DNA from: Sciurus carolinensis | Lineage: Eukaryota; Chordata; Mammalia; Rodentia; Sciuridae | Length of the DNA: 64,000 bases | Direction: 5' to 3' | Assembly (NCBI RefSeq): GCF_902686445.1 | Contig: NC_062214.1 | Coordinates: 46,943,454 to 47,007,453, forward strand | Made by a program: the position numbers and the translations under genes | Shown: in pieces, positions 34,300 through 46,085 of the stretch | How positions within the stretch are numbered: the first letter of the stretch is position 1 | How the letters are laid out: each line of letters starts with the position of its first letter | The notes under the pieces: model-generated | The model's database searches: none | Told to the model about the DNA's origin: nothing | What the model saw: the letters and a program-made list of their open reading frames with translations, nothing else

Positions 34300-35350
34300 A
34301 ATCCTATTCTTTCTAGCATGTGGACAAGAAGTTGACATCATTTTCTGAAAGGCAAAGTTTTAGTGATGTGTACAAAAGTAATTAGTTAAGTGATAACCAT
34401 CCTGCAGTCCTAGACTGATAATGCTGGGGCAATGAAGTAAAGTTACATGATAAACATTGAAGAGAGCACCCAGCCCTTTGGAAGAGTTTTAGTTTGATAA
34501 GGAAACTGACAAGTTTTGCTTTAACATGGGCATTCTCTCAAGAGAGTTTCATTCCAACATGGCCCCAGAGAAGCTCTGTACAGCGGAGCCCTTACATCAT
34601 CTGTACTATATGTACACTTGGTCAGGCTGTGTAAACTTTGACATGTGGGTGTCAATCTTTCTCATATTTGCAGATGGCTTTATCAGAGCGTGATTAGTTT
34701 CCAGAACAAATTTGAGCAAAAGAAAACATTACCTACAGTATGTAAGCCAACAGACCAGCTAGTTTTCAGATTTGTCTATTTACATGGGCACTAGATGTTT
34801 TGCTAAGGCTCTCTAAAACTGATGGTAATTGAACAGTGCCAGTGTGTTAGTGGAAGCTGATGAGTTGTAAAGGTTTTATAAACAACCACGGTGGATTTGG
34901 CCACAGCCTTTCTAGTAATGTTTGTTAATCTCCCTGAGCAAGTGTGCACCTAACACAATGTAAATACTCCAGAATTTGGAGGTGTCAATAGTGTAACTTT
35001 TACTGTTTGTAAAATCATTCTTTGATATCATCAGTAAGTTTACTGAATGTCCCATGGCCAAATATAATAAAACCTTAAGTAAGCGCTTACAGAGAAATAA
35101 GGGAAAACATGTGTTTTATTTTTACCCACTGCCTGTTTGTTGAAGGATCACCGTAGACTGATAAATACAGTCATGACTGTGCCTGTGTGTAGATTTCTGT
35201 CTGGCTTCCAGTTAAAGCTAGTTTTATTCCAGGCAGAGAAGGGAAAGTATCTATTGTAAAATTATTAGATGACTGAGAAGGACTTACTTACTTTAGAACT
35301 TCCAGGGAAATCTTTATTGATTTCAAACTATCAGGAAATTCAAAGTTTCT
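34300..35350. promoter_or_regulatory. Repeat-poor block, candidate conserved non-coding sequence
   Basis: About 1 kb with no recognised transposon and no open frame long enough to list. It contains forkhead/RUNX-like words (ataaacaaccacgg near 34878-34891). Function is inferred from the absence of repeats only. Confidence 0.25.
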
Positions 35351-35633
35351 TTAAGCTTTATTTGAAGCAGAATTGAGAGTGTGGGGGTAGCCAGTAATGG
35401 CTGTGTTCAGGTATAGAAATTCCTCTGCACACACCTGTTTGTGGGTGTGACTGTACTCCCAAGTGATGTCAGATGGTAAAATGAGCTTCCCGTTATTTCT
35501 CAGTTCTCCTGTTAACCACTAGAGGGCCTATCCATTTCCAAGGGTTTCCTGGGCACTGGGGAAGCATCATTTCAAATATCAGAGAAAAATATTTGAAAGT
35601 TTTCTTTTTTCTTTTGTCTTTCTTTTTCTTATT

Positions 35634-35636
<3 letters not shown>

Positions 35637-35690
<54 letters not shown>
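35637..35690. repeat. (TC)n microsatellite, about 27 pure units
   Basis: An uninterrupted TC run preceded by a T/C-rich stretch from about 35600, giving a polypyrimidine tract of about 90 bases. Such mirror-symmetric tracts can form triplex DNA. Frames across it (RERERE or SLSLSL) are artefacts. Confidence 0.97.
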
Positions 35691-35692
<2 letters not shown>

Positions 35693-35789
35693 AATATCCT
35701 GAATCATCCATCTCTGCATTGCTTAAGTGGATGAAAACTTTGAGAATATGCAGTCCTCCCACCCCCATACATCTGACAAGACCATAGCC

Positions 35790-36065
35790 TTCGAGGTTAA
35801 CAAGCAGCCCCTCTGGCTGCAGTATTGATGGCAGAGGAAATGAAACGGCGGTGACATTTTAAAGAGGAATTTGTGAACCACAGATATGAGCATGGCTGGC
35901 GCAGCATGGCGGCACATAAAATCAATACAAATAACCCAAACCTTAATACCTTGATCCAGGGAAGAGGCTTGCTTTATCAGACACTGGGAGGGGAGCGGCC
36001 GGCAGGCCACCGGCACTGGGCGTGCTATTGACCCGCTCCTAGAGGCATTAAGCCAACCACAATTA
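35790..36065. promoter_or_regulatory. Candidate conserved non-coding element
   Basis: GC-richer than its surroundings, with several retained CpGs (cggcggtgac, gagcggccggcagg, gggcgtgc) and a RUNX-type AACCACA at 35876-35882. No repeat is recognised. A 97-codon minus frame (36016-35723) has no domain. A T22 run follows at 36068-36090. Confidence 0.3.
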
Positions 36066-36091
36066 GAAGGCTATTTTTTTTTTTTTTTTTG

Positions 36092-37004
36092 AGACATGTC
36101 TTTTGCAAGAAAATTTCTGGGGAAATGTGTGCCATAGTGAAAAGAATAGTTCAAAAGCATCCTTCCAGCAACCTTGATCATGCCATGTTGATAATGCAAG
36201 AACTAAGACACATTTCTCTTTTCACATTTTGCAGATTCTCTTTTGAATCTGTTAATCTGAAGATGTACACTGCCTTCCCCTTGTGTGGTTTCTAAAGGCT
36301 GAGGATGAGTCTTCCATTTTGTGAGCTCACAATTACTGCTCTTATTGTTCACTGAGAGAAGGAAAAGTCAGTGTCTCTTCCTCGTGTCATGAAATTCTTA
36401 TGTGCATAAATAAGTTTGTGCAGCCAGTCAAAAAAATCAATGGAGTTAAGACCTGGTATTATAAAAGGGTGGGACTCTATTGATTCCAATATTAAATTTT
36501 TGCCTTTTTGCATAATTACATTCCAAAGAATGGACTGAAAAGAATCCTGTGGTCAATTAATACGGAAAAGGTATTTTTCAACAATATCCTTTCTATTTCT
36601 TGTTTCACGGCCTCTTGATATGTTACAGCAAAGAGTGACATCCTTTTTCAAAAATATGAAAACTCTAAATAGATGATACTGACTTAGATTTTATAAGGGA
36701 TGGGGGTTTAACACATGAAATAGAAATGGAAAAGCACAGTGTTTTTCAAACACATCTTTGAAGCCATGTCACCAGTGAATAGACCCTGGTGGGTTTTGTT
36801 TGGCAGAATTTAGAAGGTCCAGTAAACACTGGATGTTTCAGTATAATAGACTACTCCCAATATTTGAATAGAAAACTGAGTCTCCTCTGAAATCATGTAA
36901 TTTCTTACTTCTAGAAAGATGTATAAGAAACCAACTAGCCTCATTTATAATAAGCAAAAACTTGACTGACTAGGAAGCAAACACTCTTTACTAATTTTTA
37001 AAAA
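36092..37004. other. Non-coding sequence, no gene seen
   Basis: AT-rich; no repeat family or coding signal recognised. Confidence 0.45.
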
Positions 37005-37310
37005 TTTTATTGATGCATTGCATTATACATAATAGTGGAATTCATTGCTACATATTTGTACATAAATGTAACATAATTTGGTCAATTTCGTCTCCAGTAC
37101 CTTTCCTTTCTTTCCTCTGCTCCCCACCCTTTTACTGTACTCTATTGGTCTCCCTTCTCTTTTCATGAGATCTCTCTCTCCCCTCATTTTTTCCCTTTTT
37201 CTTGCTAATATATGAGAGAAAACATACAGTCCTTGCTTGTCTGTATCTGGCTTATTTCACTTAACATGATATTCTCAAGTTTCACCCCTTTGAGGACAAT
37301 CTTTAAATAA
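37005..37310 (-). mobile_element. L1 3' end, antisense
   Basis: 'catgatattctcaagtttcacccc' after 'ctggcttatttcacttaa' and 'atatatgagagaaaacat' are the reverse of the end of L1 ORF2. A pyrimidine-rich 3' UTR (37090-37200) precedes them on the plus strand. Confidence 0.8.
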
Positions 37311-39179
37311 CTAGGAACTAAATCTTTCACATAAGAGAAAAAAATGAAAATATTAGGATTTACCATTCAATACTTGAAAGGACAGCAAATAATAGACTTT
37401 TCTTGGTTTGGTGAGTAGGAGGACAGATGGTGGGTTCCTTTTCCATTTTAATCATTTACTTTTTAACATCTGCCTTTTAACAAGGCAGGAGTATGGGCAC
37501 AGGAGGTGTGTGGGGTGGAGCATTCTGGATGAACTCTGAGGCACTGGAAAAGTCCAACAGCCCTTCCTGAACCCCACATGAGCATGACTTAGTCTTAGGG
37601 TTAAACTCTGCCTGAACTTGAACTTCTCCCTGGCCTTCATTCACCCTGAACAAGCCAGGTGGGAGAGTTCTAACACTGAAAGCTCTCAGGAGAGGAAGCC
37701 CCTCCTCAGTTCCAGAAACTTCTGAGTCTTGTGCAAATGCATGTTTGAACCCGAAGCTCTGAGAAGGTGAAAGCCACAGCAGCGTGGAGTTGCGTTTGTT
37801 AATGTGTGTACAGAGTAACTCTGTTTGTTTGTAGGCCCTTAGTAGAAGGGCGTCTAATGTTGACTTTTTGAGGCTAATATTGTTTGAATTTTCTATCCTG
37901 ACTCTAAGCCACCTTACAGAGGGCTCTTTTCCCTGTGCTGTTTGTACATTCATTACCTTTTAAAATGTCTTGACGTAGTAAACAGTTAAACAGTTCTCCC
38001 CTCCATCCATCCATTGTTAAGGAGAGTGGGGGCCAGACCACCGAGTGTGGTGTCAGTTGCCGTCGCCTCTGGCTTGCCTGGCCATAAATATGTGGAGCAC
38101 TGGGGAGATCATCCTCACACATTGTGCAGTCCAACAAATCTTTAGTTAAAGCCTCACCAGATACTTGGAAAAAGCAGGTGGACCAAGACTTCTAGTAATA
38201 TAAGTGACACAAGATTCACATTATTTGATTGATAGATTATGATGGAAGTAAGGGCTAAGGGTAAGAAACAGAACCTCTCTGACTCAATACGAGTGTTGTT
38301 TTCTTTAATGTGGACAAAATCTGAAGACTACATTGCATTTTTCGCATATCCAGAGATACAGGAAGAGGTTTATCATTTCTTTACTCAGGGGGAAAAGAAA
38401 ATCATCTCATTCTGACCACCTTATTCCTAGTCTTTGTCTGTGAAGAAATGAATTTACATCTTTATTTCCTTTCCTTGGGATGTGGGTGGGGATGGACAAG
38501 GACCAGGGGGTGTATCCGTTGAGCTCCTTGACATTCTTCCAGGGAGAAATCTTCTTTGTTCCTGAGGGCAAGCAGGAAGAGAAAGCATGTAATGACTACA
38601 TTGTCAGGTTAAATTAAAAGCTATGCCCTCCTGGTGGCCTGTCAGCTTAGGAGCATCCCTCTTTTTCAAGACTTGCTGCTGCTCAGTGAGGCCCTTATTG
38701 TGTGGGTTAAAAGGCCAAGGGGGTCTAGCCTATTCCTATCCAGAGATATTTGGAGCAAGGTCTTGGTGCATCTCTGCCTTAGAGTTGTGTGAGTATGTGT
38801 GTGTGTGTGTGTGTATGTGTGTGATAAGCTTTATGCCAGTTTTTACTTAAAAATATGACAAGCAAAGATCTGATTGTTCTTGGAAGGACATGCACCCTAT
38901 TATGAGCACAGTGGAGCCAGGCTACCCAAGGATGTGACACATTTCAGCACCAGAAGAGATATGTAAGTCAATTAATGGCATTCAACAGTAATCTGCAGAA
39001 GGAAGGTTGAAACCTACACCATCTCAAGAGACCCTTTTCTTCATGAAAATTAATTACCTTCTTTATGGGTTAAGGTGCATTTTCAGGAGATGGGGAAGTT
39101 GCATTCTAACCAGAAGCAATTTGTGGTCACCACTATCAGGCCTCAGCTTGAATTTCTAGTCTTCAAAGCAGGTCATTTT
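37311..39179. other. Non-coding sequence with (GT)n, no gene seen
   Basis: Includes a (GT)n at 38796-38823. The 158-codon minus frame (37953-37477) is the longest outside the L1 but has no domain, splice pattern or family match and is within chance expectation for 64 kb. Confidence 0.45.
38796..38823. repeat. (GT)n microsatellite
   Basis: A short GT run with one TA interruption. Confidence 0.9.
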
Positions 39180-39310
39180 GTAGACAAGGTCTTTGGGGTT
39201 CCAAATTTGGTATGAAAAGATCTAAGCTGAAATCTCTTTCTTCTGTTGTCTTTGAGCAAGAACTTGGACAAACCATGTGTGCTCTGTCAATCTCCTCCTT
39301 GAAGCCTACT
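39180..39310 (+). repeat. MIR-like fragment
   Basis: 'gagcaagaacttggacaaaccatgtgtgctctgtcaatctcctcc' resembles the MIR core (loss of tract, '...gtgacc..gggcaagt'). Weak. Confidence 0.35.
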
Positions 39311-40859
39311 AAGAGATGATTTCCTATGTTATCAAGCTGCAGTGACTGTTGTGGAACTAATATGAGTGAAAGCTAATGATAAAATGCCAAGTTCAAGAAA
39401 ATAATAATCCTTTCATATTTAGAGAAGACAGATTTTTAATATGTTACCCATGGTTGGAAGGGTTCAAAAGAACAATGTTCAGTCAAAGGAAAGAATGAAA
39501 TAAAAAGTACCCAGGCTATTTTTCCCCAGAAGTTTTATTGAGTCTCACTAAGGAGTCTTTAACATAGAAGGGACCCCCTCTGATCAGAACAAACTCCAGG
39601 CATTTACGGTAGTTTATAAAAAGAGAAGCAAGTCTCTAAAACCAGTTTAGGGTCATAGAAAGGACCACCTGCAACCCATTCCTTACAAGGAATATTAGGA
39701 ATATTACTCCAAAGAAATCAGTGTTGCGGGTTAGTTCTCTGAGAAACTGACATGGAGGTGAAGTTAGATGTGCAGAGTTCATTGGGAGAAAAGAGAATCA
39801 AAGAAAAGGAAGTAAATTGGGAGGGGGATTCTGACATTGCAGACCTGCAAAGTCAATGTCCAACCCATGGGGTGCCTGGTGCAAAGATGGCCCATTGAAA
39901 GAACTTCATGCTGGGTAGAATTGCTCAGCCCATGTGCCACTGCTGTGTTCCAGAATTGGTTGGGAGGTCACGCTGGAAAAGCTCAGGAGCTGAGGTTCAT
40001 CTGGAGGTTCTCAGTTCACCCTAATCCATAATGCTGGGCAGAAAGCCTCTCTTAGAGGGGAATCTAAGCACACATCCCCAAGTGTGACACACTGATGAAC
40101 ACCCGCTTCAGTACCATCACCCCTTCTGACATTATCAGAATAGTAACAGCAGAGAGATCGGCACTTTAGAAAAGAATCTTGCCAAAGAATCCATTTATTA
40201 TGTTTCACCATCCTACTTATAAAGATGTGCACCCACACAAAGATTTCTTAATAATCAAATCAGATGGATCTGAAGAACCCTTTCAAACTGTTATGATTAT
40301 TTTTTATCACAAGAGAATTGTATGATCGGTTGTGCAGAGTTGCCCTCTTTGCATTGCCTGTCAGCAGTCTGAAAACTACAGGGAATTTAAACCTGGACTT
40401 TTGAAGAAGAGCACCAGTGGCCTTTTTCTGCATTATTCTTAAGCTTTTTATTTAACCTTCTTATTGCTTATATCTAATATTTAGCCTCCATAAACAGTTT
40501 GGAAATATGGAGATATGAAATATAGATCTATAAATATAGAGATAGAAATCTATTGTTCCCATTAGTCATCCAGGAAATTCTGGTTTTACTTGAACATATA
40601 TTCTGGTTTGGTCAATTCTGTCTTTTGTTTTCCTTTCCCTGATCCCACCCACTCTGTTACACACCTTGATGGGGGGATGTCTGTCTGCCCATCCTCACTC
40701 TCACTTCACATCAGCCCACTCTACAAAATTTAATTCAACTCTCAGATCTAACAAAGCACAAAGAGATGGAAGCTTTTCTGAGCATTTTCCATCTACTCCA
40801 TCTCTCCATGACTTGCTTCACAGCATCTCTGCATTGCATGGTATTCCAGTTCCACCTCA
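39311..40859. other. Non-coding sequence, no gene seen
   Basis: No repeat family or coding signal recognised. The 124-codon frame 40666-41040 overlaps an MIR-like piece and is rejected. Confidence 0.45.
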
Positions 40860-40990
40860 CCTGTGCTGGTTCTCTGGGGAAGCATGGGACCACCCTGAAC
40901 CTCAGTTTCTCACCTGTGAAATAAAGGTGAGAACCCCTTTCTCTCAGTGTGATTCTGAGAATGAAATCAGAGCACATGTGGAGCACATTG
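40860..40990 (+). repeat. MIR fragment
   Basis: 'acctcagtttctcacctgtgaaataaaggtgag' then 'ctcagtgtgattctgagaatgaaat' is the common 3' half of MIR in order. Confidence 0.65.
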
Positions 40991-40999
40991 GATCCAGGT

Positions 41000-42019
41000 T
41001 ACACTTCCTGCCACATGTCACCATTTTGGATCCTCTGTAATAATTATGAGTCACATTATAATCTAAAACTCAACCAAAATCTCCCCAGGTATCATTCTTG
41101 GAGATGGGGCCAAAAGATGCGTTGTTTTCTATCAAAGAGCTCCTTGAAAAGATGTTTTTTTACTTTTCCCTTTCTTTCATTTTTCCTATATCTCCCCTAG
41201 TACCCAGCAGTGCTAGGGAGAGTTTAATAAATTAGTTACTGTAGTGATGACTAAGCCCCCACAAAAGGGGTAATTTCATCAAAATCTTGGGGAGAGCAAA
41301 AGGGGTAGCATGTTGCCCTTAGCTCTCATGAGCCCACCCCACATAGTTGTTTTAAAGGGAGTAAAAATAGCAATTATGAATGTTACTTCTTCTTTCCTTG
41401 ACACCAAAGTTAAAATAAGTACAGACCTCGCTCTTATATGCTCTTATATGCAAGTATATATGGACTTTCCTCTTATTTGCACCTTATAGTGACTGTGGGG
41501 ACCCGGTATAGTGCCCTTGGAGTAGGTTCTGGGAAGCATCCCTGTTCTTTAGTGACAGGAACAGAGAAAAACCACAAGATAATTTGCTGATTCTCTGTCA
41601 CCAGAAAATGATGTACCATTCTATGACTAACCTGACTGGGCAGTAAACACCTAGCTGGAGGACTTGAGCATATACCTCATACATTTTGCAAATAGGTATG
41701 CATATCTCAAAATGCTTTACAGAAACATTTAACAACAATATGCAAATGGAAACAAAGAGAGATCTCCAACTTTCTGATCTTTACTTATAACCTTTAGCTT
41801 CCCTGTGCCCTCCTGGCCCAGTCCATACATTCCCTACAACAATCTATGTGTCTGTTCCAAAGACAGGTTCTATTATTCCTTGATGTATTCCAAGTGACTC
41901 TTGGACACGAGTATACAAACAAACCCACTAGGACATGGGAAGAAAATATTACACCTTCTAAGCATTTTTAATCTCATCATTTGAAAAAAATGAAATTATT
42001 TTCATGATTTAATGATATC
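41000..42019. other. Non-coding sequence, no gene seen
   Basis: Nothing recognised beyond a small duplication 'gctcttatat' at about 41431-41450. Confidence 0.45.
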
Positions 42020-42178
42020 TTATACTTTTAGAGAAGAGGAAGGGAATGGGGTTAAGAGAAGGTAATAGCAGGTGGTTATGGTGACAGTGTGTTATATGAA
42101 TATATGAATATGTCACAATGAAATCTACTATTCTGCAAAATTAAAATACACTAATAAAATAACAATAAATAAATGCAT
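42020..42178 (+). mobile_element. Short L1 3' end
   Basis: 'gaggaagggaatggggtt', 'gaatatgtcacaatgaaatctactattc' and 'aaaatacactaataaaat' match the same L1 3' UTR type as at 52691-53008. Heavily 5' truncated, ending in an A-rich tail. Confidence 0.7.
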
Positions 42179-42379
42179 TCTTATGTGTTAGATCATACGC
42201 TCTTCTTGTCAATTATGGGATACTTGGCCAAAAAACACTGGAGATAACTACCATGCCAAAGACCTCCTCCTGACATAAATTTCCATCATTCACTCATGCA
42301 CAAACTCAGTTATTCTCAAATATGAACTTTGAAAAGAGGCAAATAGTACCGCTGCTTTGCAAAGTGCAAAGCCAGTCTT

Positions 42380-42640
42380 AAATTACCCACTTGATATAAT
42401 CAAGGCTGACCTTCGCTTGGCTGTGTGTGCATTTGGGTTTCTCCCCACCTCTGCTTTGCCTGCACAAATAACACCAGTTTGGATGAGGTGGGGATATTGG
42501 CTTCGATATCAAAGAACATATTTCACTTTTAATTGAATGCCTCATTCTGGAATATATGCCATATGCTGCTGCTGCCTACCAGCTGAGCAGCGGAGATCAC
42601 AAAGTCTAATGTCAGATCTCTCAGACTCTCCAGCACAGGT
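42380..42640. promoter_or_regulatory. Candidate conserved non-coding element
   Basis: Repeat-free. It has a TCF/LEF-type ATCAAAG at 42508-42514, AT-rich homeodomain words (cttttaattgaatg) and a GC-richer end with 'gctgctgctgcc' and 'cagctgagcagcgg'. Call from composition and motifs only. Confidence 0.3.
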
Positions 42641-45019
42641 TGAATCACATTAAGTCTCTGTCCCAGACCCCTGGGGAATTCATAGCCCTCCCATGTATCT
42701 ACATTCCTGAAGGTTTATGTTCTCAAGGGAAACTTTATCTAGGCTTCATTTCCAACTCCTGTTTGTCTCTAAATTTCATCCCAATATTGTTACATGTCCC
42801 CTACAACTATGTCCATTTTGTGAAACTCTCAGACATAAAGCATTTGATAATGAACTAGACATCGGTGAATATTTGGGTACCACAGGACAGGGTCATTCTG
42901 TGCCCCAAACTAAGCAATTTAAAATGCTATCTCAGTCATTCCTCATCTCTATATTGCTGATTTTCATGGTCCTGTACTGCATGTAGTGGCCAGTTTCTTG
43001 TTATCTTATAAGTTCAGTTTTTTTTTTTTTTTTTCTTCCCTTGTATCTTGTCCTGGAACTCCATCTTTTCATTCTATCATATGAAAAAGTCCAAAAGTCA
43101 TCTCTGAATTTGCACATACCACAGTAGTTGGCAGAACAAAGCAGAATTGGAATTTTCACCTAATCCAATAAATTTAAGAGAAGGCCAAAAATTTTTCCTA
43201 TTATGTGGGTGAAGGACACAGAGTATCACAGTACTTGTCTTGAAAGCTCTTCTTGCCCTGAAATATGTGCCTTTCTACACAACCAAGATGCTCATTCAGC
43301 AATGGAAGAATATTGACATATAAGAACCATGTTGATATTTCCTAGTGTTTAAAAACACTAGGGACACTTTCCTAAAAGAGACACCTTTGTTCTATTACAC
43401 AAGGGACTCTTTGGAGTCCAGCGGAGTCCAATGGAGGCCCCAGAGAGTCCTTGATCCCAGAATGTATGTGAGCACACAGGGAAGTGATTGAAGTCCACTG
43501 GTTTGTCACTTCTGCCCTCAGCCCCTCCCCCACACAGGACTTCTTCACTTGCCCCTCTGCTCTGTGAAGCTGGCCTGTCATTTCATTGTCCTTAACTTTC
43601 CCATCAACCCTTAACATGCAGCTCAGAATAATTTCTCTGCAAATTCCTGATACTAACAGCAGTTTCTGTCCCCCATTTGACTTTCTACTGGAGCCAAAGG
43701 AGAATTGACAACAGAGAGTCTGTACATCTATGCTTTGAAATAGGAGTGGAACTTTATACTCTAAGATGATTGTAATAGTTTTCCTCTAAGGGCAAATTTA
43801 TGGGGGATTTTTAATCTATCATTCAACTTTCTGTATTTTTTGTAAGAAAAGTTTTCTATAAGAATAGTTATTTTGTTGATCAAAAAGAAAATGTAATAAT
43901 AAATTACTTTAGTAAGACTCCAGAAAACATCTTTCATCAGGTTTTTGGAGGTCATAGGCTAGGGGCTCAGTGACTTGCCTTTTAGCATGCATAAGATTTT
44001 TAAAAATTGAATAGAAATCAATTCAATTAGAAAGCAAGATATTTTGCTTATGTATCTGACCTCTTCTGTGGCATATGTCAACACAGCCCACAGTAAATCA
44101 ACTCCCCAGTCCCAACCTGTGTCCACCTTGTCAAGCCTGGGCATGCTCTGTTCATTGGACACTATCTCTAGCACTCACTACTGTGTTGGTTACATTGTCA
44201 CTTGGCATTGGAAGCATTTCAATTATGTAACTCTGCATGTCAGAAACTGGCCAGCTCACGTACCTCTTCAGGTGAGGAGACCATGCTGCCCCTTTGAGAC
44301 CCCTTCTTGAAAAATCACAGTGCAAAGTTCAGAGTGGTTTACTGGTTGGCAAATGGGCAGGAGTCTATTTGCAGGGAGGAACTCTCTCCTGCCAGCAAGA
44401 AGTGAACTGAGGAAAATGTGTTTCACCAGGTCTTACAAGAGAAAGGAGCAGAGCTGGGTGGGTGGGCCCAACCCTTTTAAATAAGAATCCAGCAACTCAG
44501 AGCTTATCAAAAGCAAACCAAGCCTGCAGGCCCTTTTCAGGTCTGTGGATCTCCAGTCCACATCCAGGACCTTTCCTCAGGATTAAATGAAACTTAAACC
44601 TACTAAATAAACACAGGCACAAAAAAATCATTGGGAGTTGTTCACCTGACATCAATCATTGCTGCCAGAGTGTTCCTTGTCTTGACAGCTTACTGTAGGG
44701 AGGGAGCCCTGGGCTACCAGGAACAAAGACAAGTAGAGAAAGAAAGGAAAATAGCAACAGAAAAGAAAATCTTTACATGGCAAGCTCAGGAAGGAAATTA
44801 AATGAAGGGAGACAGTTATCAACAGGAAGATAAATCTAAAATCAGACCTGAGGTTTTAGTGGTAGACTTTACAATGGGTTCTCCTTTAATTCAACGTAAT
44901 AAAAAGTTTTGATTTACTGAGACCTCTCTGTGGCCAACATGGTGCAGAACACTTCATTCATTCACTCAATCATGCATATGTCCACTGATTCATTCATTTC
45001 ACAATGGTGAAGAAGGTCA
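42641..45019. other. Non-coding sequence, no gene seen
   Basis: Contains a poly(T) at 43019-43034 and chance frames up to 89 codons. No repeat family recognised. Confidence 0.45.
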
Positions 45020-45660
45020 AGCCCCTGGCAAATGATGAAGACAGAAAATAAAAAAGTAAACATATAAATATATAACATTACAGAGTGATACTTGTTATGA
45101 AGAAAATAAAACCTTTATTTGGGGGTGGTAGGGAAGAATATAGTTACTGAAGGGAGTTGGGAAGGGGTATGGAGGAAGGAATGACAGTAGAGTGAAACAG
45201 ACATCATTACCTCATGTGTATGTATGACTGCATGACCAATGTGATCCTGCAATATACATAATCAGAAAAATGAGAGATTATACTCCATTTATGTATGATC
45301 TATCAAAATGTATAAATACATTCTACTGTCATGTACAACTAATTGGAACAAATAAAATAAAAATAAAAACTTATAAGGGGATGGATATGGAGTGTCAAAG
45401 TTTCTCTTAGATCAGCAGGTCCGAGGAGGTCTGTCTAGGGAAGCAGCTATGGAACTGAGATCTAAAAGCAGGGGCCATCACTGAATGACCCAGGCAGAAT
45501 GTTCCAAAGGTTCAAAGGCCCCATGATAGACTTGTGTTTGGCCAAGTTGAGGTCCAGGTAAAAGGTCAGCAGGCTGACCTGTACATGGAGTTCTGCCCAT
45601 GAAAATTCAGTAAGCAGGAGAAGATCAGGGATACCAAATTGGGAAATTTAATGTGAATCC
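45020..45660 (+). repeat. Ancient interspersed repeat split by an L1 3' end
   Basis: Left part 45020-45114 (agtaaacatataaatatataac, then agtgatacttgttatgaag). Right part 45370-45660 (gaggaggtctgtctagggaag, tggaactgagatctaaaagcagg, ggcagaatgttccaaagg). They follow one old family in order and are interrupted by the L1 tail at 45115-45370. Confidence 0.55.
45115..45370 (+). mobile_element. 5'-truncated L1 3' end
   Basis: 'catcattacctcatgtgtatgtatgac', 'gagattatactccatttatgtatgatc' and 'cattctactgtcatgtacaactaattgg' plus an A-rich tail match the 3' end at 18640-19066. 'aataaaacctttat' on the left and 'aataaaaacttat' on the right are a probable target duplication. Confidence 0.85.
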
Positions 45661-45960
45661 AGGGTACTATTTTGACCTGGTCCCAAAGACAACTATTTTA
45701 TTTTAACCAAGATCCTGTTATTCCTAAAACTTTCATCATTTTCCCCATGGGTTTGGCAGATATGTGTATGTGCCTCAGGAATAATCAACTGAGGATTGAT
45801 GGGAGTTGGTGGATAAACACCCCACTCCTTCTCCTCAGGTGGGATGACTCTGAAACATGGCATGGCACATTCTCCCAGAGGCCCTACAAAGCCTAAGCCC
45901 AGGGTAACCACCAAGCCCATGGTGGTTACTTAATGATAACAAACACTTCATTGACTGCAT

Positions 45961-46085
45961 TCCCTTCCCTTCCCTTCCCTTCCCTTCCCTTCCCTTCCCT
46001 TCCCTTCCCTTCCCTTCCCTTCCCTTCCCTTCCCTTCCTTTCCCTTCCCTTCCCTTCCCTTCCCTTCCCTTCCCTTCCCTTCCCT
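45961..46085. repeat. (TTCCC)n array, 25 units (AAGGG on the minus strand)
   Basis: 125 bases, one C-to-T interruption at 46039, otherwise perfect. The G-rich minus strand can in principle form G-quadruplexes. The 85-codon and 79-codon frames across it are artefacts. Confidence 0.97.

Noticed and set aside
37477..37953. 158-codon minus-strand frame, the longest outside the L1
   Set aside because: No domain, no family resemblance, no promoter or splice pattern. A frame of this length is expected a few times by chance in 64 kb on six frames.
40666..41040. 124-codon plus-strand frame
   Set aside because: It overlaps an MIR-like piece and a competing minus frame, and has no domain.
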